Shown here piece after piece: positions 32,003 to 40,566 of a DNA stretch of 64,000 nt. Within the stretch, counting starts at the first letter, position 1. The number at the start of each line of letters is the position of its first letter. Source of the DNA: Paractinoplanes polyasparticus (GTDB lineage: Bacteria; Actinomycetota; Actinomycetes; Mycobacteriales; Micromonosporaceae). The DNA lies in NCBI RefSeq assembly GCF_019710575.1, contig NZ_JAHWFK010000025.1:124001-188000 (forward strand). Reading direction: 5' to 3'. The notes beneath the pieces are model-generated. The model was not told where the DNA came from. It saw only the letters and a list, made by a program, of their open reading frames with translations, and made no database searches. The position numbers and the translations under genes were made by a program.

Positions 32003-32356
32003 TGCGCCTCCTCAACCCGGCGGCTCTGCTCCGACTGCTGATCCGTCCCGCCAGACAGGGATTGGCAGTGTTTCCGTGCTTTTTGTGGCACAGCGGCCTC
32101 CTCGGGATGAGGGGTGGAAACTCATAGCAAAAGGGGTGAAGTGGCCCGCGATACTGCCGACCGACCTCACCCAGGGTTTTGGAGTCCGTTACTCAGACGC
32201 GAAGTATCACGGACTCCGAACACACGGAGTCGCACACCGTGTGCGCTGCGCGAAAATAGTACGAAGTGGCGCAGACAAGACACAAGGAACGTCTGACACG
32301 ATGACCGGCACGGGCACCCGGACGACGGACAAGTTGTCCGCCGTCCACTTCCGTGG
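32003..32356. promoter_or_regulatory. Divergent control region of bldN with stacked inverted repeats
   Basis: There is no gene in this lower-GC gap. GGAGTCCGT (32180-32188) and ACGGACTCC (32208-32216) are perfect 9-base inverted repeats 19 bases apart. CACACGG (32220-32226) and CCGTGTG (32236-32242) form a second dyad directly after. CTGCGC/GCGCAG forms a third around GAAAATAGTACGAAGTG. These look like operators for one or more dimeric regulators acting on bldN and/or the divergent ligase. The promoters themselves were not identified. Confidence 0.5.
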
Positions 32357-33871
32357 ATGTTTGTGCCAGACTCGTGCCTCGTGGACGAAGCAGCCCGCGA
32401 CGCGGTCGCCGAGGCCGCGGCGCGCCGGCCCGCCGGCCCCGCGCTCATCACCGGCGAAACCACTCTGACCTGGTCCGATGTCGATCGGCGGGTGACCGCG
32501 GCGGCGCATCGGATCGCCGGGCTGGTGTCACCGGGCGGCCGCGTCGCGATCGTCCTCGGCACCTCGATCGAGTTCGTGGTGACCTACTTCGGTGTGTTGC
32601 GGTCCGGGCGCGTCGCCGTGCCGCTCAATCCCGCCTACTCGGCGGATGAGCTCGAGTTCGCGATCACCGACTCCGCCGCGGAGCTGATCGTGGCCGAGGA
32701 GGACGGGCCGGGTCGCGTACGCCCGCGATTTGATCTTGATTCGGCCGCGCCGGCCGGTGGCTTGCCCCAGGTGAAGGCGCGTGACCTGGCCGTGCTGCTC
32801 TACACCTCGGGAACCAGCGGACGGCCGAAGGGCGCGATGCTGACCCACGCCGCCCTGGACGCCAACCACGACCAGCTCGACGCGATCGATCCGCCGGTGG
32901 TCGGCGCCGACGACGTGGTGCTGCTCGCGGTGCCGCTCTTCCACGCGTACGGGCTCAACACCGGTCTCGGCTCCGTCGCGCACCACGCGGCGACCGGCGT
33001 GCTGATCGGCCACTTCGACCCGGCGGCCTCGCTGGCGATGATCGCCGAGCGCGGAGTGACCGTGGTGGTGGGCGTCCCGGGCATGTACTCCGCGTGGTCC
33101 CGGCAACCCGGCGTTCAGGTGGCACTACGCAGCGTGCGGTCGGCCGTGTGCGGCGCGGCCCCGCTGGTGCCCGACGAGATGGCCCGCTTCGGCGTCGCGA
33201 CCGGCAAGACCATCGTGGTCGGCTATGGGCTGACCGAGACGGCGCCCGTGCTGACCACCACCGCGGTCAGCGACCGCGGCAAGCCCGGCTCGATCGGGCG
33301 GCCGCTGCCCGGCGTCTCGCTGCGGCTGCGCTCCCCGGCCGGTCAGGTGCTCTGGGAGGACGGCACCGCGTCGCCCGAGGAGGACCTGGCCGAGCTCGAC
33401 CTCTCGGTCGAGGACGTGGCCGGCACCGACCCGGGGGAGATCGTGGTGCGCGGGGCCAACCTCTTCTCCGGCTACTGGCCCGACGGGCGCGGCGGCCCCG
33501 GACCCGATGGCTGGTGGGCCACCGGGGACGTCGCCTACGCCGACGCCGACGGCGACCTGCATCTGGTCGACCGGGTCGACGACCTGATCCTGGTGCACGG
33601 CTTCAATGTGTATCCGGCCGAGATCGAGCGGGTGCTGGCCTCGCACCCCGGCGTGGCGGAGTCGGCCGTGCTCGGGGTGCCCGACGACGAGTCCGGGCAG
33701 CGGCCGCACGCGTTCGTGGTGGCCGCCATCGACCCGCCGCCGACCCCGGCCGAGCTGCAGGTCTACTGCGCCGCCCAGCTGGCCCGGTTCAAGCTGCCCA
33801 CGGTCGAGCTGGTGCGTGAGCTTCCCCACTCGGCTACCGGCAAGGTCCGCAAGAGAGAGTTGTTGGCATGA
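32357..33871 (+). CDS. Fatty acyl-CoA/AMP ligase (class I adenylate-forming)
   Basis: The enzyme would activate a carboxylic acid with ATP to an acyl-AMP and then the CoA thioester. The 504-residue product has the P-loop VLLYTSGTSGRPKGAMLTHA (near 150), GYGLTETAPV, GWWATGDVAYADADG and HGFNVYPAEIERVL. The catalytic C-terminal Lys lies in SATGKVRKREL, so it is complete. ATG 32357 has no clear ribosome site, and GTG 32363 two codons later is possible. The glutaredoxin-like gene overlaps its stop (ATGA). Chain length of the substrate is unknown. Confidence 0.9.
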   Translation: MFVPDSCLVDEAARDAVAEAAARRPAGPALITGETTLTWSDVDRRVTAAAHRIAGLVSPGGRVAIVLGTSIEFVVTYFGVLRSGRVAVPLNPAYSADELEFAITDSAAELIVAEEDGPGRVRPRFDLDSAAPAGGLPQVKARDLAVLLYTSGTSGRPKGAMLTHAALDANHDQLDAIDPPVVGADDVVLLAVPLFHAYGLNTGLGSVAHHAATGVLIGHFDPAASLAMIAERGVTVVVGVPGMYSAWSRQPGVQVALRSVRSAVCGAAPLVPDEMARFGVATGKTIVVGYGLTETAPVLTTTAVSDRGKPGSIGRPLPGVSLRLRSPAGQVLWEDGTASPEEDLAELDLSVEDVAGTDPGEIVVRGANLFSGYWPDGRGGPGPDGWWATGDVAYADADGDLHLVDRVDDLILVHGFNVYPAEIERVLASHPGVAESAVLGVPDDESGQRPHAFVVAAIDPPPTPAELQVYCAAQLARFKLPTVELVRELPHSATGKVRKRELLA

Positions 33872-34116
33872 GCCGAGTGACTTTGATCAGCCGGGACGGC
33901 TGCCATCTGTGTGAGGAAGCCGAGGCCGTCCTCGACCGGATCATTCCTGGCCAGTGGGTACGGGTCGACATCGCGACGTCGATCGAGCTCGAGCGCGACT
34001 ACGGCGACCGGGTGCCGGTGGTGCTGCTCGACGGGGCCGAGCACGGCTACTGGCGGGTGGAAGAGTCCCGCTTGTTGCGCGATTTGGCTCGACAGCCGGG
34101 GGAGCCCCGGCTGTAG
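33868..34116 (+). CDS. Glutaredoxin-like thioredoxin-fold protein
   Basis: This is an 82-residue thioredoxin-fold protein with the active-site motif SRDGCHLCEEAE (Cys-x-x-Cys), the cis-Pro segment DRVPVVLLDG and a C-terminal helix. It matches DUF836/glutaredoxin-like proteins such as Rv0508, which lies just before hemA in Mycobacterium tuberculosis as here. The ATG overlaps the ligase stop. Redox partners are unknown; in a mycothiol-making host it may act as a mycoredoxin-like reductase, which is inference. Confidence 0.85.
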   Translation: MSRVTLISRDGCHLCEEAEAVLDRIIPGQWVRVDIATSIELERDYGDRVPVVLLDGAEHGYWRVEESRLLRDLARQPGEPRL

Positions 34117-34127
34117 GTTCTTACGCC

Positions 34128-34769
34128 GTGGCGCGTACTCACCTGGTTTGGGACTGGAACGGCACCCTTCTCGACGACCTCAGTCTGGTGGTCTCGTCGA
34201 CCAACGAGGCCTTCGCGGCGTTCGGCGGGCGGGCGGTCGACGCCGACGAGCATCGCCGCCGGTTCCGCCGCCCGGTGGCCGAGTTCTACGCCGAGGTGCT
34301 CGAGCGGGCGGTCGACGACGAGGAATTCGGCCGGCTCGACCGGATCTTTCATGACGCGTACCGGCTCGGGCTGACGAACATGACGCTGGCGGCGGACGCC
34401 TCGGCCGCGCTGAAGGAGTGGCCGGGTACGCAGTCCCTGCTCTCCATGTGGTTCCACAGCGAGCTGGTGCCGGCGGTCGAGACGTACGGCCTGGCCGGGA
34501 TCTTCGCCCGGGTCGACGGGCTACGGGCCGAGCTGGGCGGGCACCTCAAGGCGGGCCACCTGGCCGAGCACCTGGCCGGGCTGGAACTCGACGGCGAACA
34601 GGTCGTGCTGATCGGGGACTCTCTCGACGACGCGGCCGCGGCCGACGCGGTGGGGGGAAAGATCGTCCTCTACACGGGCGGATTCACCGACCCCTCGCGG
34701 CTGCGTGCCTCGGGTCGTCCGGTCGCGGACACTCTGGTCGAAGCGGTCGCGATCGCCCGTACGCTGTAG
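34128..34769 (+). CDS. HAD-family hydrolase (phosphoglycolate phosphatase-like)
   Basis: This is a 213-residue HAD phosphatase. Motif I is WDWNGTLLDDLS (in place of the usual DxDGT, Asp-Trp-Asn-Gly-Thr), and motif IV is VLIGDSLDDAAAADAVG. A helical cap lies between them. The Asn at the usual second-Asp position could weaken acid catalysis, though such variants exist. GTG 34128 starts 11 bases after the glutaredoxin stop, so it belongs to the same unit. Substrate unknown. It is followed by the rex promoter region. Confidence 0.85.
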   Translation: MARTHLVWDWNGTLLDDLSLVVSSTNEAFAAFGGRAVDADEHRRRFRRPVAEFYAEVLERAVDDEEFGRLDRIFHDAYRLGLTNMTLAADASAALKEWPGTQSLLSMWFHSELVPAVETYGLAGIFARVDGLRAELGGHLKAGHLAEHLAGLELDGEQVVLIGDSLDDAAAADAVGGKIVLYTGGFTDPSRLRASGRPVADTLVEAVAIARTL

Positions 34770-34867
34770 CAGGGTGGTCGGTGCCGGGCCGAGCCGGGCA
34801 TACTCGAATCTTGCGGTCTTTAACACGCCGGATGATCTTTGTCCACCTGCACCACCAAGATCGCGAT

Positions 34868-34896
34868 TTGTGCACACCTTCACAAGCGCCTACTCT
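34868..34896 (+). promoter_or_regulatory. Rex operator overlapping the rex-hem promoter
   Basis: TTGTG-N8-CACAA (34868-34885) matches the Rex operator (TGTGAACGCGTTCACA type in Streptomyces). The same bases provide a -35 TTGTGC (34868-34873), a 17-base spacer and a -10 TACTCT (34891-34896). Rex binding would cover the promoter, giving repression when NADH is low relative to NAD+. It lies 88 bases before the rex ATG. Confidence 0.75.
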
Positions 34897-34983
34897 TTGA
34901 TTCCGGAGAGCCCCGGTAGCACAGCCGGTTCAACCAGGCGCCCGAGGGCTCGCAGGTTCGCCACCTCGTCGGCACGGAGTCAG

Positions 34984-35742
34984 ATGAGCCAGCAGCGTCA
35001 CGGAAGCACGCCCGGCAATGCCCCCGGCGAGCGCACCGGTGCCGTCACAGCCTTCCCGGATCTGCCGGAGGCGACGATCGCACGACTGCCCGAATATCTT
35101 CGCGCCCTGCACAATTTGGGCGAGGCCGGTGCGGACACCGTCTCCAGCGAGGGTCTGTCCGCCGCGGCCGGGGTCAACTCGGCCAAGCTTCGCAAGGATC
35201 TCTCGCACCTGGGGTCGTACGGCACGCGGGGTGTCGGCTACGACGTCACCCTGCTGATCGAGCAGATCGAGTACGTGCTCGGCCTCGACCAGCGCCGGGC
35301 GGTCTGCCTGGTCGGCCTCGGTAACCTCGGTCACGCGCTGGCCGGCTACGACGGCTTCGCCAGCCGCGGCTTCAAGATCGTCGCGCTCTTCGACGCCGAC
35401 GCGTCCAAGGTCGGCGAAGAGATCCAGGGCCTGACCGTGCGTCACATCGAAGAGCTGGGCCGCGTCGCGGTGGAAGAGAACATCGCGATCGGCGTGATCG
35501 CCACCCCGGCCGGCGCCGCCCAGGCGGTCGCCGACGTGCTGGTCGACGCGGGCGTCACCAGCATCCTGAACTTCGCTCCGTGCGTGCTCTCGGTGCCGGC
35601 CAACGTCGACGTGCGCAAGGTCGACCTGGCCATCGAGCTGCAGATTCTTTCTTTCCATGAACACCGCAAGGCATCGCTGACCGCGTTGCCGGGCGGCCGG
35701 TCCGCCACGGCGGCGGGCAACCAGGAGGCGGTCGGGTCGTGA
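34984..35742 (+). CDS. rex: Redox-sensing transcriptional repressor Rex
   Basis: Rex senses the NADH/NAD+ ratio and leaves its operators when NADH is high. The 252-residue product has a winged helix (about 25-95, with YLRALHNLGEAG and VNSAKLRKDLSHLGSYGTRGVGY split across it) and a Rossmann domain with CLVGLGNLGHALAGYDGF. The ATG at 34984 is chosen as the start just after GGAGTC; the first 20 residues are disordered. hemA starts inside its stop codon region (GTGA), so it heads the rex-hemACDB operon, as in Streptomyces. Confidence 0.95.
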   Translation: MSQQRHGSTPGNAPGERTGAVTAFPDLPEATIARLPEYLRALHNLGEAGADTVSSEGLSAAAGVNSAKLRKDLSHLGSYGTRGVGYDVTLLIEQIEYVLGLDQRRAVCLVGLGNLGHALAGYDGFASRGFKIVALFDADASKVGEEIQGLTVRHIEELGRVAVEENIAIGVIATPAGAAQAVADVLVDAGVTSILNFAPCVLSVPANVDVRKVDLAIELQILSFHEHRKASLTALPGGRSATAAGNQEAVGS

Positions 35743-37028
35743 ATCTCCTCAGCGTCGGTGCGTCCTACCGCACCGCCGATGTCGCCACGCTCGAACGGCT
35801 GGTGATCGCCGATCACGCGCTGCCCGGACTGCTGGACAAACTCGTCGCCCAGCCGTTCGTCGGCGAGGCCGTCGTCCTCTCCACCTGCAACCGGATGGAG
35901 ATCTACGCGGCGGTCAACACATTCCACGGCGGCCTCGGCGACATCTGCAACGTGCTCGCGGAGTTCTCCGGCATCCCCGCCACCGAGCTGGCCGGTCACC
36001 TCTACGTGCACTACGACGAGGCGGCGGTGCTGCACTCGTTCAAGGTCTCCAGCGGCCTCGACTCGATGGTCGTGGGTGAGTCCCAGATCCTGGGCCAGCT
36101 GCGCGACGCCTATCACGTGGCGAGCGAGGCCGACACCGCCGGCCGCCTGCTCCACGAGCTGATGCAGCAGGCGCTGCGGGTCGGCAAGCGGGCGCACGCC
36201 GAGACCGGCATCGACCGGGCCGGGCAGAGCGTGGTGACCGCGGCCCTCGACGTCGCCGAGGCCACGCTGGGCGACCTGGACGGCAAGCGCCCTCTGGTGA
36301 TCGGCGCGGGCGCGATGGGCGCGCTGTCGGTGGCCACCCTGACCCGGGCCGGCGTCGGTCCGCTCCGCATCACCAACCGCAGCGCCGCCCGGGCCGATCG
36401 GCTCGCCGAGGCGTACGGCGCGGTCGCGGTGCCGTACGACGATCTGGACGCTGCCCTGCGCGAGGCCGACCTCGTCGTCTCGGCCACCGCGTCGACCCAG
36501 CCGGTGCTCACCCGCGAGCGCCTCGAGGCGGCGGCCCCGCTGGTCGTGCTCGACCTGGCCGTCCCGCGCGACGTGGCCCCCGACGCGACCGGCATCCCGG
36601 GCGTGACGGTGATCGACATCGACAGCCTGGCCGCCACCCGCCGCTCGCTGCCGGCCGCGGCCGAGACCGCCGCCGTCGAGCAGATCGTCACCAGCGAGGT
36701 CGACCACTTCCTGGCCTGGCTGCGGGGCGCCGACATCGCGCCGACCGTGGCCGCGCTGCGCACCCGGGCCGAGGACGTGGTCGCCGCCGAGCTGCGCAAG
36801 CTCTACTCGCGCCGGTCGGAATTCAGCGAGGAGCAACGGGCCGACGTTTCCCGTACGCTGCATCGCGTCGTTCAGCAACTGCTGCACTCACCGACCGTGC
36901 GGGTGCGCCAGCTCGCCGCCGAGCCCGGTGGTGATCAGTACGCCACCCTGCTGCGCGAGCTATTCGACCTGGACGTGCCGCATGCCACCCCGGCCGATGC
37001 GGTTCCTGAGATCGGAGGACCGGCGTGA
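35739..37028 (+). CDS. hemA: Glutamyl-tRNA reductase
   Basis: HemA reduces Glu-tRNA to glutamate-1-semialdehyde, the first committed step of C5-pathway tetrapyrrole synthesis. The 429-residue product has the catalytic Cys50 in VVLSTCNRMEIY, the ESQILGQLRDAY motif, the NADPH site LVIGAGAMGALSVATL and a C-terminal dimerisation helix. It is linked to rex and hemC by 4-base GTGA overlaps. hemL, needed for the next step, is not in the window. Control by Rex ties haem supply to redox state. Confidence 0.96.
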   Translation: MNLLSVGASYRTADVATLERLVIADHALPGLLDKLVAQPFVGEAVVLSTCNRMEIYAAVNTFHGGLGDICNVLAEFSGIPATELAGHLYVHYDEAAVLHSFKVSSGLDSMVVGESQILGQLRDAYHVASEADTAGRLLHELMQQALRVGKRAHAETGIDRAGQSVVTAALDVAEATLGDLDGKRPLVIGAGAMGALSVATLTRAGVGPLRITNRSAARADRLAEAYGAVAVPYDDLDAALREADLVVSATASTQPVLTRERLEAAAPLVVLDLAVPRDVAPDATGIPGVTVIDIDSLAATRRSLPAAAETAAVEQIVTSEVDHFLAWLRGADIAPTVAALRTRAEDVVAAELRKLYSRRSEFSEEQRADVSRTLHRVVQQLLHSPTVRVRQLAAEPGGDQYATLLRELFDLDVPHATPADAVPEIGGPA

Positions 37029-37954
37029 CCAGCCCCTTGCGCCTTGGCACGCGCGGCAGCACGTTGGCGCTGGCCCAGTCGCAGCTGACGGCCGACGCGC
37101 TGACCGCGGCCACCGGCCGTCCGGTCGAGCTGGTGCGCATCGTCACTCCGGGCGACCGCTCCTCGGCCCCGGTCGCCCAGCTCGGCGTGGGTGTCTTCGT
37201 CTCGGCGCTGCGCGACGCGCTGCTCGCCCGTGAGATCGACTTCGCCGTCCACTCCTACAAAGACCTGCCCACAGCCGCGCACCCGGGACTGCACATCGCG
37301 GCCGTCCCGCCGCGTGAGGACCCGCGTGACGCGCTGATCGCCAAGGGCGGCCAGACCCTGGCCGAGCTCCCGCCCGGCTCCGTGATCGGAACCGGAGCGG
37401 TGCGCCGAATCGCGCAACTGCATGCTTTGGGCCTAGAGTTGCAGGTCACGCCGATCCGCGGGAACATCGACAGCCGGATCGCCCGGGTTCGCGGACCCGA
37501 GGCCGATCTGGACGCAGTTGTTCTCGCCCGGGCCGGTGTGGTGCGAATCGGCAGGGCCGCCGACATCGCTGAAACGCTCGACCCGATGCTCATGCTGCCC
37601 GCCCCGGCTCAGGGTGCGCTGGCCGTGGAGTGCCGGGCCGACGACTCCGACCTGGTCGAACTGCTGGCCGCGCTCGACCACGCACCGTCCCGGGCCGCCG
37701 TCCTGGCGGAACGGGCGATGCTTGCCACGCTCGAGGCCGGGTGCTCCGCCCCGGTTGCGGCACACGCCGAGCTCGCCGAAGGCGAGGACGGTGACGAGAT
37801 TTACCTGCGCGGTGCGGTGATCAGCCCGGATGGGGTTCGAGCCATCCGGCTGTCGCGTACCGGAACGCCCGCCGACGCGGCGGAGATCGGCAAGGCGCTC
37901 GCCGCCGATCTCCTCGACGCCGGCGCCGACACCCTGATCGGGAGCACAGAATGA
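37025..37954 (+). CDS. hemC: Porphobilinogen deaminase (hydroxymethylbilane synthase)
   Basis: HemC joins four porphobilinogens into hydroxymethylbilane. The 309-residue product has the catalytic Asp80 in FAVHSYKDLPT, conserved arginines in GTGAVRRIAQL and IRGNIDSRI, and the dipyrromethane-anchoring Cys240 in LEAGCSAPVAAHAEL. GTG start overlapping the hemA stop; its own stop overlaps the hemD ATG (ATGA). Confidence 0.96.
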   Translation: MTSPLRLGTRGSTLALAQSQLTADALTAATGRPVELVRIVTPGDRSSAPVAQLGVGVFVSALRDALLAREIDFAVHSYKDLPTAAHPGLHIAAVPPREDPRDALIAKGGQTLAELPPGSVIGTGAVRRIAQLHALGLELQVTPIRGNIDSRIARVRGPEADLDAVVLARAGVVRIGRAADIAETLDPMLMLPAPAQGALAVECRADDSDLVELLAALDHAPSRAAVLAERAMLATLEAGCSAPVAAHAELAEGEDGDEIYLRGAVISPDGVRAIRLSRTGTPADAAEIGKALAADLLDAGADTLIGSTE

Positions 37955-39537
37955 CCACCCGCACCGCCCGTAAGCCAGCAGGACGCATTGCGTTCGTCGG
38001 CGCCGGCCCCGGCGACCCCGAGCTGCTGACCCGCCGCGCGCACGCCGCGCTCACCGACGCCGACCAGGTGGTCTACGACCGCGGTGTGCCCGATTCCCTC
38101 CTGGCCGCCATCCGGTCCGAGGCCAAGCAGGACGCTCAGTTCAGCCCGGCCGAGGGCGCGCCCGGCGACGTCGCCAAGGTGCTGCTCTCCGCGGCCAAGT
38201 CCGGTCTCTCGGCCGTGCACCTCGTGGCCGGTGACCCCTTCGGCCACGAGTCCGTGGTCAAGGAGGTGCAGGCGATCGCCCGCACCGCGGTGCACTTCGA
38301 GGTCGTGCCCGGCCTCGGCCAGGCCGAGGGTGTCGCCACCTACGCCGGTGTGCCGCTGCCCGGCGTCCGGGTGACGGCCGACGTCGGCGACGTGGCCGCT
38401 CTCGACTTCGACGCGCTCGCCGCCGCGGCCCTCAAGGGCTCGTTCGCGGTCGCCGTCGACGCGGGTGACCTGGCCGCCGTCCGCGACGGTCTGCTCGCCT
38501 CGGGCGTCGAGCCTGGCACCGCGGTCGCGGTGACCGGCGACGGCACCGGCGAGACGCAGTACACGACGACGTCCACGGTCGACAGCTTCGTCGCCGCCGC
38601 GCTCGGTTTCACCGGCCGCGTCGTGCTGACGGTCGGCTCCGAGGTCTCCGAGCGCGACACCATGAGCTGGTGGGAGAACCGGCCCCTGTACGGCTGGAAG
38701 GTGCTGGTGCCGCGCACCAAGGAGCAGGCGGGCGCGATGAGCGCGCGGCTGCGGGCCTACGGCGCGATCCCGTGCGAGGTGCCGACCATCGCGGTCGAGC
38801 CCCCGCGCACCCCGGCCCAGATGGAGCGGGCGGTCAAGGGGCTGGTCGACGGCCGGTACGCCTGGGTCGTCTTCACCTCGGTCAACGCCGTCCGCGCGGT
38901 CTGGGAGAAGTTCGACGAGCACGGTCTCGACGCCCGCCACTTCGGCGGCGTGAAGATCGCCTGTATCGGCGAGGCCACGGCCGAGGCCGTACGCGCCTTC
39001 GGCATCCAGCCCGAGCTGCTCCCCAAGGGCGAGCAGTCGAGCGAGGGCCTGCTGGCCGAGTTCTCGCCGCACGACGAGATCCTCGACCCGGTCGGCCGGG
39101 TGCTGCTGCCCCGGGCCGACATCGCCACCGAGACGCTCGCCGCCGGGCTCATCGAGCGCGGCTGGGAGGTCGACGACGTGACCGCCTACCGGACCGTCCG
39201 CGCGGCGCCGCCGCCGGCCGAGATCCGCGACGCGATCAAGTCGGGTGGCTTCGACGCGGTGCTCTTCACCTCGTCCAGCACCGTACGCAACCTGGTCGGC
39301 ATCGCCGGCAAGCCGCACGCCCGCACGGTGGTCGCGGTGATCGGCCCGAAGACCGCCGAGACGGCCACCGAGTTCGGCCTGCGCGTCGACGTCCAGCCCC
39401 AGCACGCGTCCGTGCCGGATCTGGTCGAGGCGCTGGCTTCGTACGCGGTGGAACTGCGCGAGAAGCTGGCGGCCATGCCGGCCAAGCAGCGCCGGGGCTC
39501 CAAGGTCCAGGGACCCACCGCGCTGCGTTTCCGCTAG
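37951..39537 (+). CDS. hemD: Fusion of uroporphyrinogen-III C-methyltransferase-like domain and uroporphyrinogen-III synthase
   Basis: This 528-residue protein has two domains. Residues about 8-245 resemble SUMT (CobA/CysG-A), opening IAFVGAGPGDPELLTRRA. However, the usual GGDPFVFGRGGEE is replaced by AGDPFGHESVVKEV, so methyltransferase activity is doubtful. Residues about 255-515 are a HemD uroporphyrinogen-III synthase (WKVLVPRTKEQAGAMSARL, FTSVNAVRAVW, FTSSSTVRNLV), which cyclises hydroxymethylbilane. The C-terminus is basic. The same fusion is common in actinobacteria, where the gene sits between hemC and hemB. Precorrin-2 production for sirohaem or B12 would need checking. Confidence 0.92.
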   Translation: MTTRTARKPAGRIAFVGAGPGDPELLTRRAHAALTDADQVVYDRGVPDSLLAAIRSEAKQDAQFSPAEGAPGDVAKVLLSAAKSGLSAVHLVAGDPFGHESVVKEVQAIARTAVHFEVVPGLGQAEGVATYAGVPLPGVRVTADVGDVAALDFDALAAAALKGSFAVAVDAGDLAAVRDGLLASGVEPGTAVAVTGDGTGETQYTTTSTVDSFVAAALGFTGRVVLTVGSEVSERDTMSWWENRPLYGWKVLVPRTKEQAGAMSARLRAYGAIPCEVPTIAVEPPRTPAQMERAVKGLVDGRYAWVVFTSVNAVRAVWEKFDEHGLDARHFGGVKIACIGEATAEAVRAFGIQPELLPKGEQSSEGLLAEFSPHDEILDPVGRVLLPRADIATETLAAGLIERGWEVDDVTAYRTVRAAPPPAEIRDAIKSGGFDAVLFTSSSTVRNLVGIAGKPHARTVVAVIGPKTAETATEFGLRVDVQPQHASVPDLVEALASYAVELREKLAAMPAKQRRGSKVQGPTALRFR

Positions 39538-39561
39538 ATCGAGCTTCCGCCAAGGAGCGTC

Positions 39562-40548
39562 ATGTTTCCGGATGTCCGTCCGCGCCGCCTCCGCCGCAGC
39601 CCGGCCATGCGCCGCCTGGTCGAAGAGACCAGGCTGGCGCCGGCCGAGCTGATCCTGCCCCTCTTCCTGAAGGAGGGGCTGACCGAACCGCGCGAGATCA
39701 GTTCGCTTCCCGGCGTGCTGCAGCACTCGCGCGAGTCGCTGCGTAAGGCCGCCCACGAGGCGGTCACGGCGGGTGTCGGCGGGCTGATGCTGTTCGGCGT
39801 GCCGACCAGCGAGCACAAGGACGCGTCGGGCTCGGCCGGGCTCGACCCGGATGGGATCCTGAACGTCGGCATCCGGGACCTGATCTCCGAGGTCGGCGAC
39901 TCCACGGTCGTCATGGGCGATCTGTGCCTGGACGAATTCACGTCGCACGGACACTGTGGGGTGCTCGCCGCCGACGGCTCGGTGGACAACGACGCCACTC
40001 TGGAGATCTACGCCGAGATGGCCGTCGCCCAGGCCCAGGCGGGCGTCCACATGGTCGGGCCGTCGGGGATGATGGACGGCCAGATCGGCGTTGTCCGGCG
40101 CGCTCTGGACAAAGCGGGCTACCAGGACGTTTCGGTGCTGGCCTACTCGGCGAAGTACGCGGGCGCTTTCTACGGCCCGTTCCGCGAGGCCGTCGAGTCG
40201 ACGCTGCAGGGCGACCGCCGGCAATACCAGCAGGACCCGCCCAACCTGCGGGAGGCGCTGCGCGAGGTCGACCTGGACGTGGCCGAGGGCGCCGACATCG
40301 TCATGGTGAAGCCGGCGCTGCCCTATCTGGACGTGATCGCGGCGATCCGCGGACGGGTCACCGTGCCGGTCGCGGCCTACCAGGTCAGCGGCGAGTACGC
40401 GATGGTCGAGGCGGCCGCCCGCAACGGCTGGATCGACCGTGAGCGGGTCATGCTCGAGTCGCTCACCTCGATCAAGCGGGCCGGCGCCCAGATCACGCTG
40501 ACCTACTGGGCCACCGAGGTCGCCCAGATGCTGCGCAACCGCTACTGA
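39562..40548 (+). CDS. hemB: Delta-aminolevulinic acid dehydratase (porphobilinogen synthase)
   Basis: HemB condenses two aminolevulinates to porphobilinogen. The 328-residue product has both active-site lysines (LAYSAKYAGAFYGPF and IVMVKPALPYLDVI). The metal-switch segment is DLCLDEFTSHGHCG: two of the three zinc-type cysteines are kept and the middle one is Asp, an intermediate type. ATG with AAGGAG upstream, 24 bases after hemD; it is the last gene of the operon. It is convergent with the nuclease gene without an evident terminator. Confidence 0.96.
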   Translation: MFPDVRPRRLRRSPAMRRLVEETRLAPAELILPLFLKEGLTEPREISSLPGVLQHSRESLRKAAHEAVTAGVGGLMLFGVPTSEHKDASGSAGLDPDGILNVGIRDLISEVGDSTVVMGDLCLDEFTSHGHCGVLAADGSVDNDATLEIYAEMAVAQAQAGVHMVGPSGMMDGQIGVVRRALDKAGYQDVSVLAYSAKYAGAFYGPFREAVESTLQGDRRQYQQDPPNLREALREVDLDVAEGADIVMVKPALPYLDVIAAIRGRVTVPVAAYQVSGEYAMVEAAARNGWIDRERVMLESLTSIKRAGAQITLTYWATEVAQMLRNRY

Positions 40549-40566
40549 CTCAGTCGTCGTCAGCTT

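Noticed and set aside
37830..37850. GGTTCGAGCC resembling a tRNA T-loop
   Set aside because: It lies inside hemC with no acceptor stem or anticodon arm around it.
37801..40224. 807-codon minus-strand frame opposite hemC-hemD-hemB
   Set aside because: Three certain haem genes lie on the other strand; the translation is low-complexity Arg/Gly/Asp and has no domains.
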